From the IMG/VR virus record IMGVR_UViG_3300010372_000001, positions 1 to 45,196 of that record: 45,196 nt of DNA; one strand, 5' to 3'. This stretch comes from a virus. Shown one piece after another: positions 39,393-45,196 of this stretch. The notes beneath the pieces are model-generated. The model was not told the origin of the DNA and did no database searches. It worked only from the letters and a program-made list of their open reading frames with translations. Made by a program: the position numbers and the translations under genes. Positions within the stretch are counted from its first letter, which is position 1, and the number at the start of each line of letters is the position of its first letter.

Positions 39393-40769
39393 TTAGTCTT
39401 GAATATTGTCCTCACTACCAACCAAATCTTCACCAGTATCAACCTGCGCAGGATAATCACAAGCATCACGCATTTCGTATGTCGAGAATACTGCGCCATT
39501 TCCTGACTTGTATTCCTTATCGTTGACATTGGCCATGCGCTCAACGATTGCCAATTTGTCTCCCTGAGTAGGCTCGGTTAAGTCAGTCCATTTGATGTAA
39601 ATCTCGCCTTCTGGTTCTGGCAATAAACCAATCTCAATAAAGCGGTCGATAACATCAAATATCATTTCACTGCACGGGCCTTTTCTGCGCTGCATCATGC
39701 TTGATCGGAATGCTAGCGAATCCTCGGTACTTGCTAAGCGTCCAGTTTGATAACCCACAAGCACAGTTGAAGGAATCCGAGCACAGGCTGCCACTTCCTT
39801 CTCAATCATTTCAGCGATGTTTTTCGGGTCATGGAATGTTGCGTTGAAAGGTGTTACATCGGCATTGGCAACCATGAGCATAGATTCATTTCCGAGATAC
39901 CAGTCACGAATATTCTCGTCCATTAATTCAGCAACATCGCTATCAGGATCGGGGATGTTTGACCCGTCTTTTAGCGAGATAACACCGCGCTGGTCATTGC
40001 TGCGCTTAATGCCCTCGGCGGATGCCATGCGCGCCTTTTCCCAATCCATGATTGAATATAGGCAGCCTTGCAGCGCTGGAGTGCCGTAAATTGTGCCATC
40101 CTCAGAACCTTCCGACATAATGATGATTCGGCTTGGGTGAACTTCCATTGAAAGCTGTTTGCCCGGCTTCGGGTTCACGGCATTCTCGATGAGTTGCCAC
40201 ATTTTAACATCACCATAATTTGGTGAGCCAATATCTTGCTCGTACTCAATCGGAATTAGTTGCGCCTCGTAAAATGGCACTAGCTTAACAAGTTGCCCAG
40301 GCACTAATCTATCTAGCGGCTCGCTGGCGGTTCTTGCCTGATTATCTCGCGCGACTATCATCATGCCAGAATACATGCCAAAGCGGTTTTTACGGTCAAG
40401 CCCTTTTAAGCGCTCCCAGAATTGAATCTTGCGCGACTTGACAACCTTCATAAATTCTTTGATGAATGCAGAGTTGGCAACCTCTTTAGGCTCGCCCTTT
40501 TCATCAAAACTGATTACGTCCAAGATTTCAGGATTAGTTTCCCAACAAGCATCAACAGGCGCGTTGACGACAGCTTTACCCAAGCCTACGCGATTGCCTA
40601 CAGCGTAAAACTCAGCAAAGCCCGGCGCTTCTGGATAACCATATTGACAAATGATGTTGCGGCCAGCCTCGATGGGATAGCCTGAATACTGCTGAAAAAA
40701 CTCAAGCGGACGACCTGACTGTCGGTGCTGATTGGATAATGCGTTATTGCGAAACCGTTTCTTGGCCAT
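39393..40769 (-). CDS. Portal protein, DUF1073 family
   Basis: A 458-residue portal. FYAVGNRVGLGKAVVNAPVDACWETNPEI, LDRKNRFGMYSGMMIVARDN, LVKLVPFYEAQLIP, VHPSRIIIMSEGSEDGTIYGTPALQGCLYSIMDWEKA and the C-terminal PSTVLVGYQTGRLASTEDSLAFRSSM follow the DUF1073 portal family (whose database name refers to the anti-CBASS protein Acb1 because of fusions; no Acb1 H-x-T motifs are seen here). It would form the dodecameric DNA gate. The ribosome binding site is inside a 13-bp hairpin arm (40775-40815). Confidence 0.92.
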   Translation of the reverse strand: MAKKRFRNNALSNQHRQSGRPLEFFQQYSGYPIEAGRNIICQYGYPEAPGFAEFYAVGNRVGLGKAVVNAPVDACWETNPEILDVISFDEKGEPKEVANSAFIKEFMKVVKSRKIQFWERLKGLDRKNRFGMYSGMMIVARDNQARTASEPLDRLVPGQLVKLVPFYEAQLIPIEYEQDIGSPNYGDVKMWQLIENAVNPKPGKQLSMEVHPSRIIIMSEGSEDGTIYGTPALQGCLYSIMDWEKARMASAEGIKRSNDQRGVISLKDGSNIPDPDSDVAELMDENIRDWYLGNESMLMVANADVTPFNATFHDPKNIAEMIEKEVAACARIPSTVLVGYQTGRLASTEDSLAFRSSMMQRRKGPCSEMIFDVIDRFIEIGLLPEPEGEIYIKWTDLTEPTQGDKLAIVERMANVNDKEYKSGNGAVFSTYEMRDACDYPAQVDTGEDLVGSEDNIQD

Positions 40770-40774
40770 GATAG

Positions 40775-40815
40775 CCCCTCTGTGTTAGGTATTGATTGAT
40801 TTTAACACAGAGGGG
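40775..40815 (-). promoter_or_regulatory. 13-bp perfect hairpin sequestering the portal ribosome binding site
   Basis: On the minus strand CCCCTCTGTGTTA and TAACACAGAGGGG are exact inverted repeats around a 15-base loop. The portal start codon follows 5 bases after the second arm, whose AGAGGGG is the ribosome binding site. No T-run follows, so this is not a usual terminator; translation control or a protein-binding operator is more likely. Confidence 0.7.
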
Positions 40816-40848
40816 TGAAGGTGGGTATTTCTATAAAGCTATCATTCC

Positions 40849-41073
40849 TCAAACTGCTGGAACTACATTTTCTTTAGATACGCTATATTCTGTCAAAATG
40901 TAGTCTCTACCAACGATATCAAAGCCTTTCCCGCTTTCATAATCTTCATCTGTCATTTCAATGGCACAGCCAACAAATGGGTCTAATTCAAATATGTCAC
41001 CGTTTAGCAGCTTAGCTTGACATGTGTTTGTTGTTTTGTCATAGCTGACTATTTTTATCCTTATTGCAAGCAT
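40849..41073 (-). CDS. Small unknown protein, 74 residues
   Basis: Start at 41073 (TGATG overlap with the upstream stop; AGAGGTGAAG upstream). LAIRIKIVSYDKTTNTCQAKLLNGDIFELDPFVGCAIEMTDEDYESGKGFDIVGRDYILTEYSV is a strand-rich fold like a small beta-barrel. Function unknown. Last gene before the portal. Confidence 0.65.
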   Translation of the reverse strand: MLAIRIKIVSYDKTTNTCQAKLLNGDIFELDPFVGCAIEMTDEDYESGKGFDIVGRDYILTEYSVSKENVVPAV

Positions 41074-41261
41074 CACTTCACCTCTCTCTGTTCGTTAACT
41101 GATTCACTCGACTGCCAGTTCACCTTCCCATAAGTATCAATAGTAGCAGTCTCTTTGCCGTCCGACATCTCAACGCTTACTTTGCTTGTGCTAAGCAGCT
41201 CATAACCGCGACTTGCTAAATTGACAATCTTGACGATTGCGACTCGAGATAGTGGGGTCAT
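41073..41261 (-). CDS. Small unknown protein, 62 residues
   Basis: Behind AAAGGTGATAACC; TPLSRVAIVKIVNLASRGYELLSTSKVSVEMSDGKETATIDTYGKVNW. Helix then strands. Overlaps its neighbours by 1-4 bases. No family recognised. Confidence 0.62.
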   Translation of the reverse strand: MTPLSRVAIVKIVNLASRGYELLSTSKVSVEMSDGKETATIDTYGKVNWQSSESVNEQREVK

Positions 41262-41383
41262 TGGTTATCACCTTTTCTGTGCTTATCAATCAAATAGGTA
41301 ACACCATCTATTACTGCAATCACTGCATAGCAAGATGCCGCTATCATTGCCGCAATAATGGTAAAGAAAATTACCTCTGTCAT
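41258..41383 (-). CDS. 41-residue single-pass membrane peptide
   Basis: Start at 41383 overlaps the upstream stop (TGATG), stop overlaps the next start (ATGA). TEVIFFTIIAAMIAASCYAVIAV is one membrane segment, followed by DGVTYLIDKHRKGDNQ on the probable cytoplasmic side. The tight overlaps on both sides support translation. Confidence 0.6.
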   Translation of the reverse strand: MTEVIFFTIIAAMIAASCYAVIAVIDGVTYLIDKHRKGDNQ

Positions 41384-41580
41384 CATTCTCCATCCCTAAT
41401 TTCATCAAGAAGGTCATCTATTAGATTGTAAAGCTCTGCTGTATTACAATGCTCTACCTGTATGCGCCTTAGCATTTTAACCATCTTTTCAGCATCTTTA
41501 AATTTAACGAATTCGCCATCATCACTGCGCACCATTGCTGTTACGCCGTCAAAACCTTCTGCAATTTTAAATCTTTGCAT
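41383..41580 (-). CDS. Small unknown protein, 65 residues
   Basis: Start at 41580, two bases after the upstream stop. QRFKIAEGFDGVTAMVRSDDGEFVKFKDAEKMVKMLRRIQVEHCNTAELYNLIDDLLDEIRDG: strand pair with the frequent phage motif DGE(F/Y)V-x-(F/Y)-x-DAE, then helices. Function unknown. Confidence 0.65.
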   Translation of the reverse strand: MQRFKIAEGFDGVTAMVRSDDGEFVKFKDAEKMVKMLRRIQVEHCNTAELYNLIDDLLDEIRDGE

Positions 41581-41581
41581 T

Positions 41582-42127
41582 TTACTCACCATCCTTAAAT
41601 CTTGCGCCAGCGTCAAATATCGTTTCAAACCAGTGTTTGTAGTGTGATGATTCATTGTCATGGTCGCTGGTCAATTCAACGCATTTTTCAACAAACAACT
41701 CACGCCCTGATTTTTGTTTGATGCGGTAGGTTAAATCTGAGCTCCATCCAGTTGATTCAAATATGCTGCGCCAGATGCGGCTATCATCCATAACATCGAC
41801 ATCACTACCACCACGCCACGCATTAAACAACTTAGCAGCTTGCTCATCACTCAACTCGCACAGTGGCTTGTCGTTGGTGTAGATTGACCATTGTGGTTTA
41901 GGGGTGAATGGTGTATATCCGTTGTTTATATAATCACCTTCATTGGACGTGCATAAAGTACCGCTTTTTATCTTCACTCCAATACAATCTCTTTTAGGTG
42001 AGTATTCTTTAACAAATTCACCTTCATGCCACATAACACCAAGATTTTCACAAGCATCAAGAAAAACCTCAGCCTCTGGCGTTCCTGCCTTCATATATTT
42101 ACCTTTCAAATCTTCTATTGTGTACAT
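41582..42127 (-). CDS. Unknown phage protein, 181 residues
   Basis: Start at 42127 behind GGAGGATTG. YTIEDLKGKYMKAGTPEAEVFLDACENLGVMWHEGEFVKEYSP and FDAGARFKDGE at the end. Middle part QWSIYTNDKPLCELSDEQAAKLFNAWR is common to small phage proteins of unknown role. Third gene of the leftward 42.3 kb series. Confidence 0.65.
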   Translation of the reverse strand: MYTIEDLKGKYMKAGTPEAEVFLDACENLGVMWHEGEFVKEYSPKRDCIGVKIKSGTLCTSNEGDYINNGYTPFTPKPQWSIYTNDKPLCELSDEQAAKLFNAWRGGSDVDVMDDSRIWRSIFESTGWSSDLTYRIKQKSGRELFVEKCVELTSDHDNESSHYKHWFETIFDAGARFKDGE

Positions 42128-42129
42128 AA

Positions 42130-42243
42130 TCAATCCTCCAACTCAACATTAACCATCTGACTATCAGCATCACAAGTCAGTGATGCCCCACTTTTCTCGT
42201 GCATTATGATTAGTTCAAATAAATCTAGGTCGGCGTAGTTCAT
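42130..42243 (-). CDS. 37-residue acidic peptide
   Basis: MNYADLDLFELIIMHEKSG followed by ASLTCDADSQMVNVELED. Start overlaps the upstream stop (ATGA); stop is 2 bases before the next ATG. Placement between two overlapping genes in a promoter-led operon supports it. Confidence 0.55.
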   Translation of the reverse strand: MNYADLDLFELIIMHEKSGASLTCDADSQMVNVELED

Positions 42244-42326
42244 AGATATACCCCCGCGATAATCATTGCTGCGAAAAACGCCAATCCCATTAAAAATGAA
42301 CCAATAAAATCTTTTATATTGCGCAT
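42240..42326 (-). CDS. 28-residue membrane peptide
   Basis: MRNIKDFIGSFLMGLAFFAA then MIIAGVYL: one membrane segment, basic N-terminus. It starts right after the conserved leader AATGGAGATAAAGAA, so it is the first gene of the operon driven by the promoter at 42385-42357. Confidence 0.6.
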   Translation of the reverse strand: MRNIKDFIGSFLMGLAFFAAMIIAGVYL

Positions 42327-42330
42327 TTCT

Positions 42331-42410
42331 TTATCTCCATTAATCAACCTGAATAGATAGTAATCCTGCATTAACAACAAGTCAATGCGAGATTTAAAAA
42401 TAATGGAGAT
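42331..42410 (-). promoter_or_regulatory. Promoter-leader cassette, leftward
   Basis: Minus strand TTGACT (42385-42380), 17 bases, TACTAT (42362-42357), then TTGATTAATGGAGATAAAGAA. ATCTCCA at 42333-42339 and TGGAGAT at 42404-42410 bound the module; the second copy reaches the terminase stop codon. Confidence 0.75.
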
Positions 42411-44092
42411 TATCTTCTGCGGCGATATGCCAGGGAGGAGGCGGTGGAGCGTGAACCGTCAATAACTAGGTCTTGTACTGCGTCCATCAGTGTGTCGTAC
42501 TGGTCGTCATAGCCGCTTTCTTGGTCCATGAGGACGCCAAGAGTTAGTGCGTCAAGTTCAGAAATGAATGGCAACACCCAATCGGTGCTATATGCATTAG
42601 TGCCATCATGCCATTTAGTGAAAGGTAGCGGGTTGCCTTCTTCGTCAGATGTCATTGGCAGAAAAACTTTACCCATTTTCATGGTAGGCTGAGTGTTGCA
42701 ATGACGGGCGTATTTATTTTGCCCTTCTCCGCGCTGCTGCTCCTTGATTGGTATTTTCTTCTCGTCCTTTAACGTCTGGATAAGTCCTTGACCAGCCTGT
42801 TTGTCTTCGATTGCTAAGTATCTGATTTTAAACTTTAAAGCACTAGGGATTACGCTGTTCCAGCTATTCCAGCACTCTTTGGCTGTCGTCAAGATTCCTA
42901 GCGGGTCAAGTTTGAATCTTTTGCAAGCTGCTACGTAAAGGTTTCCGTCAGAGTCGGTTAATACCAATGTCATGACGTTAAAGTCATTGCTATCTCTGAT
43001 TTTCCCTGAGTTGGTGTCTACATAGATTGCACCGCCAACGATGTCGGATGGTAAAGTGCTGTACCTTGGGAACCAATCAGTATCAACAAGGCCGCCTGAG
43101 TGAGCCACTGGCTCTTGCATGTACTGGCTCATGAATGTGTACGGATCTGCTTCCCATAAGTCCATTAGCTGGTCAATGTCTTCCATCTCAGGCCAGTAAG
43201 ACCAGTATTCAATTCCTCCTTTAATTCGACTTGGCGAGTCCTTGATTGATTCCCAGCAATCAGCCGCAACTTCTGGCGGCAGTGTGCGCAAAAACTCCTT
43301 AGTGATTAACGCAGGGACTTTAATCTGTTTGAATGGGACGCCCATGCCGCCATTAAGGCAGAAGCCAACAGGGTCATCCTTATGAAGCCTTTGCATCACT
43401 AGAAAAAACGGGGTCGGATGCTCTTTTGACTTGTCGCCGCGCCGTGACCGCACCGTGTTGTTTAGCTTTCTGTTTAGTGCATCACGCTTTACAGCCGAAA
43501 ACATATCTTCTGGCTTGGCAGGGTCGTCAAGACTTACCGCTCCAGAAAATCCCTCACCAAAGAAGCCGCCCCTACCACCTGTAATTTGACCGCCCATAGC
43601 GCGGGAAATGGTCTCTCCTTTAACCTTCCCTTTCTCGTCAACAATTTGCCATTCTTCGGCCTGATTTGTGCCAAATCCGCAAGGCCAAAGTTCTTGGTAT
43701 TCTTTTGACGCGATAATGTCTCGGGTTCTGCGGGAGTTGCGCTTAACGAGGGAGTCAGCAAATGAAAGGTTCATGTTCCTGAACCGTTTCAGCTTGCCGA
43801 TGTTTACCAGCATGTTTGTGTATGCCGGAAGGTGAATTGAGAAATACTCGGTTTTTGTGCCGCCAGGAGGGAAGCATATTGCTAATGACTGCGATGAATC
43901 CCCGTGCCTAACAACTTTATCAACTTCGTTTGCAGCATAGCGATGATGCCAGTTAACTAGCAGCTCATCGCCTTGCATCAGCTCAAACCATATGCGAGTG
44001 AAGTTTAGGAATGATTCCTCTGATAATTCCTTTATCGCAAGACGTTCATAGAAATCCATTTCAAGCCAGTCTTTGTTATCAAATAGACTCAC
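42410..44092 (-). CDS. terL: Terminase large subunit
   Basis: A 560-residue DNA-packaging motor. ATPase part: Walker A-like [12 protein letters not shown] (about 73-84; a deviant P-loop, as in several TerL groups), [11 protein letters not shown] Walker B region (about 190), a [19 protein letters not shown] coupling motif. Nuclease part: [11 protein letters not shown] (first Asp, about 340) and [18 protein letters not shown] (second acidic residue), then [14 protein letters not shown]. It would cut concatemers and pump DNA through the portal. Overlaps the small subunit by 4 bases. Confidence 0.93.
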   Translation of the reverse strand: MSLFDNKDWLEMDFYERLAIKELSEESFLNFTRIWFELMQGDELLVNWHHRYAANEVDKVVRHGDSSQSLAICFPPGGTKTEYFSIHLPAYTNMLVNIGKLKRFRNMNLSFADSLVKRNSRRTRDIIASKEYQELWPCGFGTNQAEEWQIVDEKGKVKGETISRAMGGQITGGRGGFFGEGFSGAVSLDDPAKPEDMFSAVKRDALNRKLNNTVRSRRGDKSKEHPTPFFLVMQRLHKDDPVGFCLNGGMGVPFKQIKVPALITKEFLRTLPPEVAADCWESIKDSPSRIKGGIEYWSYWPEMEDIDQLMDLWEADPYTFMSQYMQEPVAHSGGLVDTDWFPRYSTLPSDIVGGAIYVDTNSGKIRDSNDFNVMTLVLTDSDGNLYVAACKRFKLDPLGILTTAKECWNSWNSVIPSALKFKIRYLAIEDKQAGQGLIQTLKDEKKIPIKEQQRGEGQNKYARHCNTQPTMKMGKVFLPMTSDEEGNPLPFTKWHDGTNAYSTDWVLPFISELDALTLGVLMDQESGYDDQYDTLMDAVQDLVIDGSRSTASSLAYRRRR

Positions 44093-44583
44093 TTGATTTT
44101 CTCGCGCAGTTTCTCTTGTGCCTTGCGGTACATTTCAGAATCGAAGGTGTTCCCGTTAGGGCTTAGGGAGCCGTCAGATGATGATAAATCTTTCTTGTCG
44201 ATAAGACCTAAATCACGCGCAATGATATTGGCGTTAAGCAGGTCAGCAGATGCTCCAGCGAACTTCTGGTCATAGATGACGCCCTTTATCTCGCGCACGA
44301 CACCGATAAAATCTTCTCTATTTCCGTACGCCAGAAGCGTGTCTTGGTCTATTCCTAGGAAGAAGCAAAGCCCTTGAATCGTCATCGCTCGCATCTTTGG
44401 CAATGACTCAATCCAGCTCTCACCTTTAAACGAGAACGCCTTGGCCTCGTAAAGCGGGTTATCCTCTACCCATTGAAAATACTCGCAAGAAGCATCCCAT
44501 AGTTGCTCTTGAGTTTCAAAAATCTTGCCTCGTCCGTGAGAGCTTCTAGCCTTCCAAAATTGGTTTCCTTTCGGAGCAGCCAT
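44089..44583 (-). CDS. terS: Terminase small subunit / DNA-packaging protein
   Basis: A 164-residue protein beginning [22 protein letters not shown], the opening of small-terminase-type DNA packaging proteins, then a helical middle ([21 protein letters not shown]: helix-turn-helix-like) and a C-terminal helix. It recognises the packaging start. Upstream of terL with ATGA overlap. Confidence 0.9.
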   Translation of the reverse strand: MAAPKGNQFWKARSSHGRGKIFETQEQLWDASCEYFQWVEDNPLYEAKAFSFKGESWIESLPKMRAMTIQGLCFFLGIDQDTLLAYGNREDFIGVVREIKGVIYDQKFAGASADLLNANIIARDLGLIDKKDLSSSDGSLSPNGNTFDSEMYRKAQEKLREKIK

Positions 44584-44611
44584 AGCTACCTCTAAATAAC
44601 TAAAATTTACC

Positions 44612-44698
44612 CTATTTTACCACATTCTCACTGTCTTGGCTTTTCTTGTTATTGCCAAAGATTTCCTCGAATGCGTCTTGTTCTTTTGGTGTTAGCAT
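44612..44698 (-). CDS. 28-residue acidic peptide before terS
   Basis: [20 protein letters not shown] then QDSENVVK. Start overlaps the upstream stop (TGATG), and GAGGAAAG lies at the right distance. Very short but well spaced in the packaging operon. Confidence 0.5.
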   Translation of the reverse strand: MLTPKEQDAFEEIFGNNKKSQDSENVVK

Positions 44699-44940
44699 CA
44701 ATCTTTCCTCAAAATTCTGAAATAGCACCCTGGAGCTGTTCTAGTTTTCATCGTTTTAACCACTTGTTCGCGATATACAGCGTCTTTCGCGTCAATTGAA
44801 TGGTAACGTAGCCCCAAGCTATTAAAATGCGTTAAAACGTCATTTAGGGCCATTCTTGAATAATGCCATCCATCGTCCGTTGCCGTCATGGCAATTCTTT
44901 CAAATCTTGCAATCCATTGCGCTGCGAGTTTTTTACTCAT
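44698..44940 (-). CDS. Small unknown protein, 80 residues
   Basis: SKKLAAQWIARFERIAMTATDDGWHYSRMALNDVLTHFNSLGLRYHSIDAKDAVYREQVVKTMKTRTAPGCYFRILRKD. Amphipathic helices followed by strands; no family recognised. It lies between the DUF4942 gene and the terminase genes. Confidence 0.65.
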   Translation of the reverse strand: MSKKLAAQWIARFERIAMTATDDGWHYSRMALNDVLTHFNSLGLRYHSIDAKDAVYREQVVKTMKTRTAPGCYFRILRKD

Positions 44941-45001
44941 AAGCGCTGCTATTTAGTTGGTTTGTTTGATATTGCCTAAAAGCCCGGTGGAGGTCAATTA
45001 G

Positions 45002-45196
45002 TTATTTACTCGTTCCAACCTTGGCACCCATTGCTCCTGACAAAATATCGTTAAGCCTGTCAATAATGCGCTTATCTTCAATCCACAAATGCACGTTACC
45101 ATTTTGAAACGCTTTAAAGCGCACTGCACCGTTAAAATCAACGTGCTCACTAGATCTCTGTAGTATCTGCGTAATATTTGGCTTTTCGCAGCCAGA
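45002..45196 (-). CDS. DUF4942 family protein (3' part; begins beyond the window)
   Basis: The right-edge half of the gene described at 1-693: the last 65 codons, ending EDKRIIDRLNDILSGAMGAKVGTSK and a TAA at 45004-45002. Bases 45074-45196 duplicate 1-123. On the closed circle this gene is 765 bp. No gene lies between it and the one ending at 44940. Confidence 0.9.
   Translation of the reverse strand, partial: SGCEKPNITQILQRSSEHVDFNGAVRFKAFQNGNVHLWIEDKRIIDRLNDILSGAMGAKVGTSK
45074..45196. repeat. Terminal direct repeat, right copy
   Basis: Identical to 1-123. See the left copy. Confidence 0.95.

Noticed and set aside
39393-40769. Acb1 anti-CBASS nuclease domain suggested by the portal family name
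   Set aside because: The protein has only the portal part; no H-x-T motif pair or extra domain is visible.
1-45196. Lysogeny module (integrase, repressor, att site)
   Set aside because: Searched for tyrosine or serine recombinase motifs and CI/Cro-like gene pairs in all genes; none seen. The helix-turn-helix protein at 33240-33506 alone is not enough.

Overview
The window is an essentially complete genome of a tailed dsDNA bacteriophage with a non-contractile (siphovirus-type) tail. The last 123 bases (45074-45196) repeat the first 123, and one gene (DUF4942 family) runs off the left edge and continues at the right edge, so the molecule closes into a circle of 45073 unique bases or is terminally redundant. 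The host is probably a gammaproteobacterium: DUF551, DUF4942, DUF3987, YopX, DUF4376, DUF6246, DUF6260 and DUF1073-type proteins are typical of phages of that class, ribosome binding sites are of AGGAG type, and lysis genes are of Gram-negative type (holin-like protein, muramidase, Rz, embedded Rz1 lipoprotein). I see no integrase, excisionase or CI-like repressor, so a lytic lifestyle is more likely.

Layout. Rightward 3612-9958: replication and recombination (zinc-ribbon/TOPRIM primase, YopX, SF2 helicase, VRR-NUC nuclease, RecT, YqaJ exonuclease, SSB-like protein). Leftward 3528-1336, from an overlapping divergent promoter: a small protein, a DUF3987 ATPase and a DUF551 protein. Leftward across the origin of coordinates: DUF4942, small ORFs and both terminase subunits (44583-42410), then small genes, the portal (40769-39393) and the head morphogenesis protein (39160-38051). 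A rightward accessory cassette sits at 36794-38039. Leftward 36717-31771 holds small genes, the lysis cassette (35488-34167), a tRNA-like sequence and more small genes. Leftward 31121-27411 holds the prohead protease, a decoration-like protein and the major capsid protein. A second rightward accessory cassette lies at 25683-27238 inside the structural region. Leftward 25586-10038 holds membrane proteins, connectors, tail tube, tape measure, tail tip and fibres.

Most notable are two long (about 420 bp) symmetric repeat elements, 768-1190 and 31279-31700. In each, CCTGTGT motifs occur only left of a GC-rich alternating purine/pyrimidine palindromic core and their complement ACACAGG only right of it, with AAGCTATTGA-type sub-repeats 66-87 bases apart on each arm. 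One lies upstream of the packaging genes, the other upstream of the head genes, so shared late-gene control or replication origins are the two leading ideas. Secondly, the small accessory genes share a recurring promoter-leader cassette (TTGACW, 17-base spacer, TAnTAT, then TTGTGGAGATAA before the start codon) seen at six or more places.

Decay is visible in several genes: a stop codon in the prohead protease leader, a one-base frameshift in a Lar/DUF551 gene, a 30-residue methyltransferase remnant, and a 14-residue stub next to the 25-27 kb cassette.
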